DNA of 64,000 nt from Peribacillus frigoritolerans (GCF_040250305.1 NZ_CP158190.1:4744001-4808000), one strand, 5' to 3'; counted from the first letter of the stretch, positions 30,995 to 41,764 are shown. Notes: a model not told the origin generated them from the letters alone. A program made the numbers and translations.

Positions 30995-31780
30995 TCAGTT
31001 CCCTGCCCCGCGGTACCTCTTCACTCCCTGATTCCATATGAATACGGATATCACGAAAAAGGCTACCCCAATTACAGGTGTGGCAAATGCATATGCATAC
31101 CACTCTTCCTTTCTAAGGAAATAAGATGCCGGATAAACACCAACAAACGCGAATGGCAGCACCCATGTTAGGACAAAACGAATGACCTTATTATAAATAT
31201 CAACAGGATAGCGCCCATAGTTCCCGATATTATACATCATTGGCATGATGGAGGTTTTCGCATCCGACCAGAAACCAATGCTTGCTATCGAAACGAATAT
31301 GGCTGCATAAGCAAGGGCCCCGCCTATTGCAAAAATGATGAAAAGAATCGGGTCATACCACGCAAGCTGCAGATCCAATGAAATCCCCGAATAGACTATA
31401 ATGATCAAACCGGTCACAACACCAAATAACGCTTCAAGCTCGATTCTTTCTAAAATGACTTGAAACAGGCTATGTATCGGTCTTGTTAATATCCGGTCCA
31501 TTTCACCTTTGACGATATAACGGTCATTAAAATCCCAGATGTTGAAAAAGGCTGAAAAAAGGGCGAATGGGATAAGGAAAAATCCATAAATGAATATGAT
31601 TTCTTCACGGCTCCATCCGCTTAAAAATTGCGTATGTCCAAAAACGACTAAGATAAATACTAGATTCACGACCTGATTCAGCAGGTCAGATAGGATTTCC
31701 ATGAAGAAATCGGCTCGATATTGCAGTCTTGTTTTCATATATTGACTCACATATTGAAAAAACATCGATACATAAAACAT
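30995..31780 (-). CDS. ABC-2 type transporter permease (ABC2_membrane_6/DUF990 family), second
   Basis: A 261-residue integral membrane protein with about six hydrophobic segments and an Arg-rich start (YMKTRLQYRADFFMEI), typical of the DUF990 permeases. It lies four bases after the other permease and is transcribed with the ATPase gene. Together they make one ABC-2 exporter with a heterodimeric membrane part. The substrate is unknown; similar systems have been linked to antibiotic or lipid export, but nothing here decides. Confidence 0.88.
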   Translation of the reverse strand: MFYVSMFFQYVSQYMKTRLQYRADFFMEILSDLLNQVVNLVFILVVFGHTQFLSGWSREEIIFIYGFFLIPFALFSAFFNIWDFNDRYIVKGEMDRILTRPIHSLFQVILERIELEALFGVVTGLIIIVYSGISLDLQLAWYDPILFIIFAIGGALAYAAIFVSIASIGFWSDAKTSIMPMMYNIGNYGRYPVDIYNKVIRFVLTWVLPFAFVGVYPASYFLRKEEWYAYAFATPVIGVAFFVISVFIWNQGVKRYRGAGN

Positions 31781-31784
31781 CCCG

Positions 31785-32576
31785 TCAACCTCCTTGAATA
31801 ATCAGCTGTTTTTTTGCGACTATCCATAAAAGCTGAATCGGTATTATGAGAATGATGCACCAAATTAACTGCTGTAAAAGCGCCATGCCAATTTCGCCTG
31901 AACTGTACCCATTCGTAAAAATCATGCTTGGTACATAGCTGATCCCTTGAAAGGGTAAATATTTCATCACTTCCTGCGCCCATATAGGATAGAAACTGAT
32001 GGGCAGCAGCAGACCGGAAAATAAATCAATGATAACCCTTTTAGCGCGGATTAATCCGGCATTATTATATAAGAAAAAGGTGGTGATTCCCGTCAATAAG
32101 TTGATTTGTGTATTGATGATGAAGCTGAACAGTAAGGAAATGCCGAACATCCCCCACGTAGCCGGCTCGTGCGGCAATTCGATAGGAAAAATGAAAGCTA
32201 CCAGCAGCATCCCCGGAATCGAGAAGAAGAAGAAACGGAATATCCCTTCCCCAAGCCCTTGCATCGTTTTCATGCCTAAATAGTTATAAGGCCTTATCAT
32301 TTCAATGGCAACCTTGCCGTCTTTAATCTCAGTGGCGATTTCGCGGTCAATATTATTGAAATAAAAAGCGCGCGCCATCCATGCAACCGCGACATAGGTT
32401 GTCATCTGCATGCTTGTAAGTCCTTCGATGGAGCTTTTTTCTCCATATATCGCATTCCATAAGAAATAATAAGCACCGATATTAATGCTATAAATTAAAA
32501 TGCCGGTATAATAATCCGTTCGATACGCAAGCATCATTAAAAAACGCATGCGGATCATGGCAAGATACTTCCCCAT
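31785..32576 (-). CDS. ABC-2 type transporter permease (ABC2_membrane_6/DUF990 family), first
   Basis: A 263-residue membrane protein with about six hydrophobic segments; the opening MGKYLAMIRMRFLMMLAYRT parallels that of the second permease, so the two are paralogues. It lies 48 bases after the ATPase gene in the same minus-strand operon. It has no ATPase motif, so it needs the upstream ATP-binding subunit. Confidence 0.88.
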   Translation of the reverse strand: MGKYLAMIRMRFLMMLAYRTDYYTGILIYSINIGAYYFLWNAIYGEKSSIEGLTSMQMTTYVAVAWMARAFYFNNIDREIATEIKDGKVAIEMIRPYNYLGMKTMQGLGEGIFRFFFFSIPGMLLVAFIFPIELPHEPATWGMFGISLLFSFIINTQINLLTGITTFFLYNNAGLIRAKRVIIDLFSGLLLPISFYPIWAQEVMKYLPFQGISYVPSMIFTNGYSSGEIGMALLQQLIWCIILIIPIQLLWIVAKKQLIIQGG

Positions 32577-32624
32577 GGCCCTCCCCCTTCTTGATAGACA
32601 CGTTGTTTCTTAATGATAAGAGAG

Positions 32625-33632
32625 TCAGACAGTGCCTTCTTCGTAAATATTGCGAACGATCTCTTCAATGGACGTTTCATGGATTTTGATGTCTTTTATT
32701 TTAAAATGAGATACGACAGCTGAAACAAGCTGTGAAATATGATCACTTTCTTCTTTCAACAAGGCAATGTAAGTTTGATTTTTCTCATCATAAACCCAGT
32801 TAGCGGTAAATGGGAGCGCTAATGATTGTAATTCCTTCAATGCGATCGGCTCGATGAATTGAAAATGGATCTGTTTTTCCTCAGCCCAGTTATTTTTCAA
32901 ACTCTGCAATTCCCCATCATAGATGATTTGTCCTTCATCAAGCATGATTACACGCTCACATAATGCTTCAATATCTCCTAAATCATGTGTAGTCAAAAGG
33001 ATTGTCGTATTATATTTCTCATTGATTTCTTTCAGGAACTCACGAATCTTCATTTTCACGAGCACATCAAGTCCAATTGTCGGCTCATCCAGGAACAGCA
33101 AAGGCGGATTGTGGATCAAGGCTGCCGCAAGCTCGCAGCGCATTCGCTGACCAAGCGAGAGTTTACGCACTGGTTTGTCCAGCAAAGGGCCGATATCAAG
33201 CGTCTTGATGACATGTTCCATATGATCGTCATATTGTTCATCCGTTACCTTATAGACCTTTTTTAACAGCCTAAACGATTCTTGAACCGCAATATCCCAC
33301 CAAAGCTGTGAGCGCTGACCGAATACGACTCCGATTGTCTGAGTGAACTTTTCCCTTTCTTTATGCGGATTCATGCCATTGACCGTGATTTCACCTGCTG
33401 TCGGTTCCAAAATACCTGTCAGCATTTTGATCGTGGTCGATTTCCCTGCACCATTTTCCCCGATATAAGCTACCATCTCACCCTTTTTTACAGTAAAATT
33501 GATATCATTGACGGCAGGGACGACCTTATAATTTCTGGTAAGTAAATCCCGGAAGGCACCCTTTAGCCCTGAACGGCTTGATGCCGACTTAAATTCCTTC
33601 CGAAGCTGTTTCACTTGAATTGCATCACTCAT
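32625..33632 (-). CDS. ABC transporter ATP-binding protein
   Basis: A 335-residue ATPase of an ABC-2 exporter. Walker A GENGAGKST (about 58-66), signature LSLGQRMRCE, Walker B LLFLDEPTIGLD and switch His in TTHDLGD are all intact. A C-terminal extension of about 90 residues beyond the core is usual for this group. First gene of a three-gene operon with the two permeases. The N-terminal SSRSGLKGAFRDLLTRNYK insertion is typical of the DUF990-associated ATPases. Confidence 0.93.
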   Translation of the reverse strand: MSDAIQVKQLRKEFKSASSRSGLKGAFRDLLTRNYKVVPAVNDINFTVKKGEMVAYIGENGAGKSTTIKMLTGILEPTAGEITVNGMNPHKEREKFTQTIGVVFGQRSQLWWDIAVQESFRLLKKVYKVTDEQYDDHMEHVIKTLDIGPLLDKPVRKLSLGQRMRCELAAALIHNPPLLFLDEPTIGLDVLVKMKIREFLKEINEKYNTTILLTTHDLGDIEALCERVIMLDEGQIIYDGELQSLKNNWAEEKQIHFQFIEPIALKELQSLALPFTANWVYDEKNQTYIALLKEESDHISQLVSAVVSHFKIKDIKIHETSIEEIVRNIYEEGTV

Positions 33633-33783
33633 CCTGTTACATCCTCCGTAATCTCTTGTCCTAATGAATTAGTTTATCCAAACCAACCTTTTTAGACAAT
33701 AAAAATGCTTGGATGCCATATACCATTTTCAGGGAGGAAATGGCCGTTGTACCAGATACATATATAAAGGAGACCAGTATGCT

Positions 33784-34104
33784 ATGAATATCAAAAAATT
33801 ATTACTATCCCAAATTGAAAAGGTCGTTTTCGACCTTCGATATGACTTCCTTTATGAAGATGAGTACGGTGAATTATTATGCCAGGTCATCAAAAGGGAT
33901 TCCAGCGGGTCGATCGAAAGCACACCCATCAGTTTCCACCTTCGCATTAATGAAGAGAAAGGAACCGGGCAGCTAATCTATTACCAAGCCCAGGGCGAAA
34001 TGAACCGCCAATCCTTCGACATCGAAAACCCTGACACCATCTTGGCCATTCTTACTTTCATAACAGGAGTTATGAAATCCGACTCTATTTCGCAAACAAA
34101 ATGA
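33784..34104 (+). CDS. Small conserved protein of unknown function
   Basis: A 106-residue soluble protein I do not recognise: an N-terminal helix (MNIKKLLLSQIEKVVFDLRY) and then a beta-rich region with acidic patches. ATG at 33784 follows AAGGAG; the longer frame from 33709 has no binding site. It stands between the divergent ABC operon and gsaB, 145 bases from the latter. Confidence 0.75.
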   Translation: MNIKKLLLSQIEKVVFDLRYDFLYEDEYGELLCQVIKRDSSGSIESTPISFHLRINEEKGTGQLIYYQAQGEMNRQSFDIENPDTILAILTFITGVMKSDSISQTK

Positions 34105-34248
34105 AGGCCCGGAACCCTGATGCTTATAGGGCTTCAGCGCTTCCACCAGTGAATGAATCACATTTCCCGGCCTTCGACCCCAGATTTACGGACGGAAAAG
34201 TGCTATGATTAAGGGGAAATATGTTTATATATTTAGGAGGTTTTAAGA

Positions 34249-35538
34249 TTGGATTTTAGTAATTCGGAGCTTTTACATAAAGAGGCATTGGAACATATCG
34301 TTGGCGGGGTTAACAGCCCATCCCGTTCTTACAAAGCTGTAGGCGGCGGTTCACCTGTTGCGATGGATCATGCCAAAGGTGCTTATTTCTGGGATGTTGA
34401 TGGCAATAAATATATCGATTACTTAGCTGCATATGGCCCGATCATCACAGGTCATGCGCATCCACATATTACGGAGGCGATCGTTAAAGCAGCAGAAACG
34501 GGCGTTTTATACGGCACACCGACCAAACATGAAGTCAAATTTGCCAAAATGTTGAAAGAAGCCATACCATCCATGGATAAAGTCCGCTTCACCAATTCAG
34601 GAACCGAGTCCGTCATGTCCACCATCCGCGTTGCCCGCGCTTACACAGGACGAGATAAGATCATCAAGTTTGCAGGCTGTTACCATGGACACTCCGACCT
34701 TGTTCTCGTCGCTGCAGGCTCCGGCCCGTCCACTTTAGGTACACCGGACTCTGCCGGCGTTCCCAAAAGCATCGCACAAGAAGTCATCACGGTACCTTTC
34801 AATGATATTGAGCCATTTAAAGAAGCACTGGATAAATGGGGCAATGAAATTGCTGGCGTGCTGGTTGAACCGATCGTCGGCAACTTCGGAATCGTGGAAC
34901 CAAGCCCCGGCTTTTTGGAAGAAGTCATTTCATTATCTCACGAAGCCGGATCACTAGTCATTTTCGACGAGGTCATCACAGCGTTCCGCTTCATGTACGG
35001 AGGGGCACAGGACTTTTTGGGAATTCAACCTGATTTGACCGCGCTTGGAAAAATCATCGGGGGCGGGCTTCCTATTGGTGCCTATGGCGGTAAAAAAGAG
35101 ATCATGGATTCTGTCGCACCGCTGGGACCAGCCTATCAAGCAGGTACGATGGCAGGAAATCCGGCTTCCATGCTTTCCGGGATAGCTTGCTTAGAAGTAC
35201 TTAAAGAAGAGGGACTGTATGACGAGCTGGACCGGCTGGGGAAAATCCTTGAAGAAGGTATCCTGAAAGCAGCCCGCCAATATAATGTACCGATCACCAT
35301 CAACCGCCTTAAAGGAGCGTTGACGATCTATTTCACGACAGAAAAAATTGAAAACTATGAGCAGGCGGAAAATACGGATGGCGAAATGTTCGCTAAGTTC
35401 TTCAAGCTCATGCTCAACCAGGGAATCAATTTGGCACCGTCCAAATACGAAGCCTGGTTCTTGACGATTGCTCACACGGATGATGATATCGCTTATACTC
35501 TAAAAGCGGTTGAACATGCATTCAAAAACCTAATATAA
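34249..35538 (+). CDS. gsaB: Glutamate-1-semialdehyde 2,1-aminomutase
   Basis: PLP enzyme converting glutamate-1-semialdehyde to 5-aminolevulinate in haem and B12 precursor synthesis. 429 residues, class III aminotransferase fold. [15 protein letters not shown] at the N-terminus, FTNSGTES and the cofactor-binding FDEVITAFR are visible, with the Schiff-base Lys268 in [17 protein letters not shown]. The position near bcp/perR matches B. subtilis gsaB rather than hemL of the hem operon, so it is probably the second copy. TTG start, 8 bases after AGGAGG. Confidence 0.93.
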   Translation: MDFSNSELLHKEALEHIVGGVNSPSRSYKAVGGGSPVAMDHAKGAYFWDVDGNKYIDYLAAYGPIITGHAHPHITEAIVKAAETGVLYGTPTKHEVKFAKMLKEAIPSMDKVRFTNSGTESVMSTIRVARAYTGRDKIIKFAGCYHGHSDLVLVAAGSGPSTLGTPDSAGVPKSIAQEVITVPFNDIEPFKEALDKWGNEIAGVLVEPIVGNFGIVEPSPGFLEEVISLSHEAGSLVIFDEVITAFRFMYGGAQDFLGIQPDLTALGKIIGGGLPIGAYGGKKEIMDSVAPLGPAYQAGTMAGNPASMLSGIACLEVLKEEGLYDELDRLGKILEEGILKAARQYNVPITINRLKGALTIYFTTEKIENYEQAENTDGEMFAKFFKLMLNQGINLAPSKYEAWFLTIAHTDDDIAYTLKAVEHAFKNLI

Positions 35539-35573
35539 TAAATCGAATCAGCATAATTATGCATTTTTTATAC

Positions 35574-35610
35574 ACCCTCAGGATGTTCATCAATCTTGAG
35601 GGTTTCTTAT
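35574..35610 (+). terminator. Terminator of gsaB
   Basis: Stem ACCCTCAGGAT/ATCTTGAGGGT followed by a T-rich tail. Confidence 0.85.
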
Positions 35611-35778
35611 TTCCCTGTAATAAATCTTTAATATTGGCATTTGAAGCCACTCCTTACAAAAATCCCACCAATTACAGCATCCATTCTATTGTATAAAAAA
35701 TTGATTTCTGAATATTTAAATGATATGATATGGATACATTTATATACATTTATACACTTTCTTTCAATCTATCAAAAC

Positions 35779-35806
35779 TTGGACTATTGTTCGGGTTTAC
35801 TAATAT
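35779..35806 (+). promoter_or_regulatory. Candidate promoter of the glutamate synthase gene
   Basis: TTGGAC (35779-35784), 16 bases, TAATAT (35801-35806). The rest of the 35,611-35,877 gap is AT-rich without a gene. Confidence 0.45.
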
Positions 35807-35826
35807 TTCCCCCATTAAACACATGC

Positions 35827-35877
35827 TACAGGAGGTGAAAGGCAGAGAATAAGGGTAACCTTATTCAAGCCACATAT
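35827..35877 (+). promoter_or_regulatory. Unusual leader of the glutamate synthase gene
   Basis: A near-perfect Shine-Dalgarno (AGGAGGTGA, about 35830-35838) lies about 40 bases before the ATG. Between them is a 7-bp hairpin AATAAGG-GTAA-CCTTATT (35849-35866) with a GNRA-type loop. No binding site is next to the ATG, and TGA 35836-35838 excludes an in-frame start at the Shine-Dalgarno. Confidence 0.6.
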
Positions 35878-38800
35878 ATGACCCAACAATGGACACCTGC
35901 TACATTCAAAGAATTTCACAAGGAAGAACATGATGCCTGCGGTATCGTGTCCTGCATCGAAAAAAAGAAGATCCCTACTAACGAAAACATCTTTGCCTGT
36001 ATCGACGCCCTGGTTAAAATGAACCATCGCTGCGGCTTCATCAATGGTGAGGGCGATGGCGCCGGCATCCATATCGATATTCCCCGGGCTCTTTGGAAAA
36101 AGAAGCTTGAAGCGGTAAATGTCGATCCAAGCATCGTCGATCAAGATTCCTTCATAGTCGGCCATTTATTTTTAAGCAAAAAAACAGAAGCTAACGACTT
36201 AAAAATCGAAGTCAAGGAGAAACTGCTCCAACATGGTCTCTCATTGATATTCGAAACGGATAAAGCCTACCGTTCCGAGGCATTGGGACCGATTGCCATT
36301 CAAGAAGACCCAGTGTTCTGGCAATTTGCCTGTTCCTCCACCATCAATAACAACCAGGAGCTTTCAAATGTTCTTTTTGAGCTGACTTCCGACATCGAAA
36401 AAAGTGATTTCATCCATGTTGCATCTTTAAGCCAGCATCATGCGGTATACAAAGTGATGGGTGCTGGAGATACACTCCCTGCCTATTATCTTGATCTTGC
36501 CGACCCTTTGGCTGCCTCCACCATGACACTGGGGCATAATCGTTTTTCAACTAATACTCTATCAAGCTTCTTCCGGGTCCAGCCTTTCAGTGTACTTGGT
36601 CATAATGGTGAAATCAATACCATCGCCAAATTGCGTGATGAAGCGAAAATGATTGGAGTTCCCATCGCTAAAGATGGAAGCGACTCACAGGATTTAAACA
36701 AAACGATCGAAACTTTCATCTGCCGTCATGGCTACTCTTTATTTGAAGCTGTCGATCTTATGTTCCCGCCAATCATTAATGAAATCAAGGAATATCCCGA
36801 GCACTTACAAGACTTATATACGTATTTAAGGGAAGCATGGGGTCATTTTGCACAAGGTCCGGCAGGCATCATCTCCCGTTTCGGCGATGAAGCCGTGTTC
36901 TCAGTCGACTCTTTAGGCTTGCGCCCACTATGGAATATTGAAACGGAATCATCTTATATGTTCACTTCCGAACCAGGAATCATCCCTTCCAGTGAATATA
37001 CCGGAGATCCGAAACCGATGGGGCCAGGGGAAAAAATCGGTTTGAAATGGAACGGCGACCGTATTGAATTGTACACTTACAAGGATTACCAGGATAAAGT
37101 ATTTGAACTCTTCAATGATCGTTTCGTCCTTTCCAATGACCGAGTCCGCTTACAGCCCCAAGTGTTTGAAAAGGTTGTCTCCATGACAAATACGCAAGCC
37201 ATTCATAATGGTCAGTATAAAGCCTTTGGGTGGGAAAGGGAGCATGTCCAATTAGTGGAGCAGATGGCCGAAAAAGGCGCTGAGCCCATTCGTTCACTTG
37301 GTCATGATGCGCCACTCGCAGCACTTAATCCCCAACGGACCAACATTGCTGATTTCATTAAGGAAAGTGTGGCCGTTGTAACCAACCCTGCGATCGACCG
37401 GGACCGGGAAACCGAGCACTTCTCAACAAGAACGATCATCGGAAAACGTCCTTCCCTTTTCGAAGCGAATAAGGCAGGAAAGGTTACGGAGCTGCTGACT
37501 CCCTTATTGATTGAAGGGTCAACGGGTTATGAGTGCTCATCTATCGTATCGCAGCCAAGCTATGATCAGTTCATTAAATATAACCAAGATCAAAAACTCG
37601 TGCACTTCATTTCAAGCACGTTCAAAGAGGATGAAAACATCACGGATGCCTTGACCAGGATTACGGATGAAAGTGTCAATGCAGTGGATGAAGGAAAAAC
37701 GCTGCTCGTTCTGGATGATGCCCTTGCCCATCAAAACGGCAACCTTTGGCTTGATCCCCACCTTGTCACTTCGGCCGTCGATCAAGCGTTGGTCCGCACA
37801 GGCAAGCGCCGTGATTGTTCCATCCTTTTACGTTCAGCATCGCTAAGGTCACTGCATGATATCATCGTTTCTTATGGTCTTGGGGCCAACTTAATCAGCC
37901 CCTATTATATGTTCCTTTCCTTATCTTCGGATGACCTCAAGGGGGTTACCAATCTATATAACTCCTTGACGAAAGGTCTTGAGAAAGTCATCTCCACCAT
38001 TGGCATTCATGAGCTGCGCGGTTATGGAAGACTTTTCTCAAGCATCGGTTTACATGAGGAAATCGCGAAATATTTAAATGTGGCTAACTTCTTTGGATCC
38101 AATGATCTGGACTATAATTTTGATAAAATCAAGGCAGATGCTATCCAGCGCGCAGAAGATTACGGCAATGAAAAAGAACGGATGGGTAAAACCTTCCATC
38201 TGTTCCCAAGGATTTGGAAGTCTATCGGGGAAGTTGCTTCAACCGGGGACTATGATGCTTATCGCGAAAAGATCACCGAACAGGAAGAATCCAATCCTAC
38301 GACGATCCGCCACTTGACATCTTTAAAAACTTCAGATGCTTCCATCCCTTCTGAAGAAGTCAGTCTTTCGGTCGGCGAACAGGAATTGCCGTTCGTCATA
38401 GCCTCCATGTCTTTTGGGTCACAAAATGAGATTGCTTTCCGGGCCTATGCAGAAGCTGCCGAGAGGTTAGGCATGATCAGCATGAATGGTGAAGGCGGGG
38501 AAATAAAGGATATGCTTGGCAAGTACCCGAAATCCCGCGGACAGCAAATCGCTTCCGGCCGTTTCGGTGTCAATGCAGAACTATTGAACTCTTCAAATCT
38601 ATTGGAAATTAAAATTGGGCAAGGGGCAAAACCTGGTGAAGGCGGTCACCTTCCAGGTTCCAAGGTCACAGCGAAAATCGCAGAAGCCCGAAATGCAACA
38701 ATCGGTTCCGATTTGATCTCCCCTTCCAATAATCATGATATATACTCAATTGAAGATTTGGCCCAAATGATCCATGAGCTAAAAACGGCAAACGACAAGG

Positions 38801-40350
38801 CAAAAGTTGCCGTCAAAGTACCAGTCGTTCCAAACATTGGTACGATTGCTGTCGGCGTCGCAAAAGCGGGGGCCGATATCATAACGCTTTCCGGTTTTGA
38901 TGGCGGAACGGGTGCTGCCAGGATCCATGCACTCGCACATGTCGGTCTGCCAGTAGAGATAGGTGTGAAAGCCGCCCATAATGCGCTGCTTGAGTCAGGT
39001 ATCAGACAGAATGTTGAAATTTGGGCAGACGGTGGGTTAAAAAGCTCAATGGATGTATTGAAGGTAATGCTGCTTGGTGCAAACCGTGTAGGTTTTGGAA
39101 CCCTTTCGATGATTGCCGTCGGCTGTACAACGTGCCGCGGATGTCATCTTGATACTTGCCATGTGGGCATCGCCACACAAATTGAATCGGAAGCACAGGC
39201 GAAGGAACACGGGCTGCGCCGTTTTGTTCCACGAAAATTTGATTTAGCCGTTCAGGGATTAACGAATATGTTCAGTGCATTTGCAAAAGAACTCAAATCT
39301 TTGACCGGATCACTTGGGGTGAAGAATCTTCAGGATATCGTCGGACGTTCTGATTTACTGCAGCAAGTTAAAGGTCAACAATCATTGGATTTAACCTATT
39401 TATTGAAAAACTTGGATATAACACCGTTCTCACATAAGGAAACTGCGGCGTATTTGAATGAAGGCTCCATGCAGGTAGCCGTTGGCGCTGAATATCTAGA
39501 TTCGCATGTAGATGATCTGCAGCAATCCCGTAGCTATAGCTCGATCACTTCCGAGCAGCGTGTACTCGGCAGCAGGGTGTCCTGTCACCGCGTTAGGGGC
39601 AGATTGGACGGATCATACAAAAAACTTCCCCCCGTCCACCTATCCTACCAGGATGGTTCCATCCCGGGTAATGGACTCGGGGCATACAATACGGAGGGAA
39701 TTTCAATCAGCGTGAATGGCGGTGCCCAGGATGGTATCGGCAAAACATCGATTGGCGGTAATATTGCCATCTTTAAATCTCCAGGAAAAGATGGAAAGTT
39801 CTACAATGGCTCTGTAGGCAAGGGATTTGGTTACGGTGCACAGCATGGTCTTCTCATTGCCCAAGGTGATGCCGATGCCAGGGCAGGAATCCGGCTTTCC
39901 GGAGCGGATATGATCATTGGAGGATTATTGAAACAACCGCTTCCTAAAAAGGAAACCGGCAATATTGCGGTAACTTCCAATATTAAGGGATTCGCTTTTG
40001 AATACATGACAAATGGAAGAGGTTTGGTTCTGGGAGATCCCGGTCCATGGATTTGCGCAGGGATGACAGGCGGTGTCGTTTATTTACGGCAACAGCCTGA
40101 ATCTGGATTAACCAAAGAGGTCATTAAGAAGCGGGTTGCGAAAGGTGCAAAGATTTCCATTGAGCCCCTATCCGGAAGAGGCCTGCAGGATGTGGCCGAA
40201 CTTCTGGGCAAATACACGGCCCTCTTGAAAGATCATGGCCAAACCGAAGAAGCGGCCTCTTTAGAGGCCCTGCTACAAAATCCTGAAGAGCACTTCCTTC
40301 AGGTCGTTCCAGTTAAAGAACAGGCGGATCCTGCTGTTTCCACGGAGTGA
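35878..40350 (+). CDS. Glutamate synthase large-subunit-like protein
   Basis: A 1,490-residue protein with the full layout of GltB/GOGAT large subunits. Class II glutaminase domain with nucleophile Cys21 (HDACGIV) exposed after loss of a 20-residue propeptide, central domain, FMN-binding synthase barrel, [3Fe-4S] Cys1083/Cys1089/Cys1094 (with an additional Cys1086) in CTTCRGCHLDTC, and the C-terminal beta-helix with repeated GG motifs. It would make glutamate from glutamine and 2-oxoglutarate. No small subunit (gltD) or gltC-type regulator lies beside it, so the electron donor is open; ferredoxin or a distant GltD are options. Confidence 0.88.
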   Translation: MTQQWTPATFKEFHKEEHDACGIVSCIEKKKIPTNENIFACIDALVKMNHRCGFINGEGDGAGIHIDIPRALWKKKLEAVNVDPSIVDQDSFIVGHLFLSKKTEANDLKIEVKEKLLQHGLSLIFETDKAYRSEALGPIAIQEDPVFWQFACSSTINNNQELSNVLFELTSDIEKSDFIHVASLSQHHAVYKVMGAGDTLPAYYLDLADPLAASTMTLGHNRFSTNTLSSFFRVQPFSVLGHNGEINTIAKLRDEAKMIGVPIAKDGSDSQDLNKTIETFICRHGYSLFEAVDLMFPPIINEIKEYPEHLQDLYTYLREAWGHFAQGPAGIISRFGDEAVFSVDSLGLRPLWNIETESSYMFTSEPGIIPSSEYTGDPKPMGPGEKIGLKWNGDRIELYTYKDYQDKVFELFNDRFVLSNDRVRLQPQVFEKVVSMTNTQAIHNGQYKAFGWEREHVQLVEQMAEKGAEPIRSLGHDAPLAALNPQRTNIADFIKESVAVVTNPAIDRDRETEHFSTRTIIGKRPSLFEANKAGKVTELLTPLLIEGSTGYECSSIVSQPSYDQFIKYNQDQKLVHFISSTFKEDENITDALTRITDESVNAVDEGKTLLVLDDALAHQNGNLWLDPHLVTSAVDQALVRTGKRRDCSILLRSASLRSLHDIIVSYGLGANLISPYYMFLSLSSDDLKGVTNLYNSLTKGLEKVISTIGIHELRGYGRLFSSIGLHEEIAKYLNVANFFGSNDLDYNFDKIKADAIQRAEDYGNEKERMGKTFHLFPRIWKSIGEVASTGDYDAYREKITEQEESNPTTIRHLTSLKTSDASIPSEEVSLSVGEQELPFVIASMSFGSQNEIAFRAYAEAAERLGMISMNGEGGEIKDMLGKYPKSRGQQIASGRFGVNAELLNSSNLLEIKIGQGAKPGEGGHLPGSKVTAKIAEARNATIGSDLISPSNNHDIYSIEDLAQMIHELKTANDKAKVAVKVPVVPNIGTIAVGVAKAGADIITLSGFDGGTGAARIHALAHVGLPVEIGVKAAHNALLESGIRQNVEIWADGGLKSSMDVLKVMLLGANRVGFGTLSMIAVGCTTCRGCHLDTCHVGIATQIESEAQAKEHGLRRFVPRKFDLAVQGLTNMFSAFAKELKSLTGSLGVKNLQDIVGRSDLLQQVKGQQSLDLTYLLKNLDITPFSHKETAAYLNEGSMQVAVGAEYLDSHVDDLQQSRSYSSITSEQRVLGSRVSCHRVRGRLDGSYKKLPPVHLSYQDGSIPGNGLGAYNTEGISISVNGGAQDGIGKTSIGGNIAIFKSPGKDGKFYNGSVGKGFGYGAQHGLLIAQGDADARAGIRLSGADMIIGGLLKQPLPKKETGNIAVTSNIKGFAFEYMTNGRGLVLGDPGPWICAGMTGGVVYLRQQPESGLTKEVIKKRVAKGAKISIEPLSGRGLQDVAELLGKYTALLKDHGQTEEAASLEALLQNPEEHFLQVVPVKEQADPAVSTE

Positions 40351-40370
40351 TGCCGAAAATATATATTAAT

Positions 40371-40407
40371 AAAGGCTGATGCTCTTTAATGCGAGCATCA
40401 GCCTTTT
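40371..40407 (+). terminator. Terminator of the glutamate synthase gene
   Basis: Fourteen-bp stem AAAGGCTGATGCTC/GAGCATCAGCCTTT with T-run. The following 260 bases hold no gene. Confidence 0.92.
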
Positions 40408-40672
40408 CCAGTCATATACCTCTGGAATGTCTTCAAACGATGGAAAAATAAACTTGAAAGCAATCAAGAAATTGCCTATCGTTTCTTTATATATTAAACT
40501 TGATTTTAACTATTGTAACTCTTAGGAAAATCCTGTATATTACTTTTTGTTTACATCTTCTTATTTTAGTGTAAAGTACTAACAAATAAGTTAGAATACA
40601 ACTTTAAGCAAAAGCCTATATATAAATAGAGCCACTTATCCATTACAATACAAAGAAAGGATTAACCCATAT

Positions 40673-41764
40673 ATGAAGTTTGGTGCCCGCATTCTCAAAA
40701 CAGGAATAGCAATCGTTTTAGCGCTTTATCTCTCGGAACTGCTTAACCTTCCTGCTCCTGTCCTTTCTGGGATTGCTGCAATTTTTGCAATACAGCCGAC
40801 CATTTACCGTTCATATCAAACGGTGCTGGAGCAAATTCAAGGAAATATCATTGGCGCATTGGTTGCTGTCTCCTTCGTTTTGTTGTTCGGAAATGATATT
40901 TTTATGATCGGTCTTGCCGTAATGGTTGTCATAACCATCAATTTAAAATTGAAAATGGATAAAACGATCGTCCTTTCCATCGTGACGGTCATCGCCATCA
41001 TGGAAAGCCAGGACGGGGAATTCCTGAATTTTGCCTTTATTCGTCTCTCATCCGTTTTGCTTGGAATCGTTTCTTCGTTTATCGTGAATCTAGTTTTCAT
41101 TCCTCCAAAATATGAAGCAAAGCTTTATACACGCATTACAGATGTAACCGAAGACATCTTGAAATGGATTAGAATCAGCACAAGACATGCTACTGAACAC
41201 ACTTTATTAAAAAAAGACATCAGCCGATTGAAGGCGGAGTTACTCGATCTGGAACATATCTATTCCATGTACAAAGAGGAACGGGAATATTTCAAGAAAA
41301 ACAGTGTAGCTAAAGCAAGAAAGCTTGTCGTTTATCGGCAAATGATCATAACGACAAAAAAAGCGTTTGAAACCTTGAAGAGAATTCATAAGTTCGAGAA
41401 TGAAGTATATCAAATGCCTGAGGATTTCCAACGGAGCATCTTACAGCAGCTTGATTCCTTGATCCGCAAGCATGAACAGTTGATATTACTGCATATCGAA
41501 AAAATCAAGTCCATCGAGGAGATTGAAGATTGGGACCAGGATTGTTTAAGTCGTAAAGAGCTGCTCGCCCACTTTTTCGAACAGCAGAATCAAGTGGACG
41601 AAATGCATGATAATCTGGGCCATCTCTCTGCCCGCCTTGTACCATTGATTTCTGCGGTCATAGAATATGACGAGCAATTGGAACATCTTGAAAAGCTGAT
41701 TGTCAGCTTCCAGTCCTTCCATAAGGAAGATAACGAAATATCTGTCCACTATGAAGAAGATTAA
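40673..41764 (+). CDS. ygaE: Aromatic acid exporter family membrane protein (YgaE-like)
   Basis: A 363-residue protein of the ArAE/FUSC-like group. The N-terminal third has about five membrane segments, starting with MKFGARILKTGIAIVLALYL and the conserved GIAAIFAIQPTIYRS. The remaining two thirds are cytoplasmic, helical and charged (coiled coil about 180-340). B. subtilis YgaE has the same architecture and lies in the same neighbourhood. Export of organic acids is inferred from the family; no substrate is known. AAAGGA binding site; terminator directly behind. Confidence 0.8.
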   Translation: MKFGARILKTGIAIVLALYLSELLNLPAPVLSGIAAIFAIQPTIYRSYQTVLEQIQGNIIGALVAVSFVLLFGNDIFMIGLAVMVVITINLKLKMDKTIVLSIVTVIAIMESQDGEFLNFAFIRLSSVLLGIVSSFIVNLVFIPPKYEAKLYTRITDVTEDILKWIRISTRHATEHTLLKKDISRLKAELLDLEHIYSMYKEEREYFKKNSVAKARKLVVYRQMIITTKKAFETLKRIHKFENEVYQMPEDFQRSILQQLDSLIRKHEQLILLHIEKIKSIEEIEDWDQDCLSRKELLAHFFEQQNQVDEMHDNLGHLSARLVPLISAVIEYDEQLEHLEKLIVSFQSFHKEDNEISVHYEED

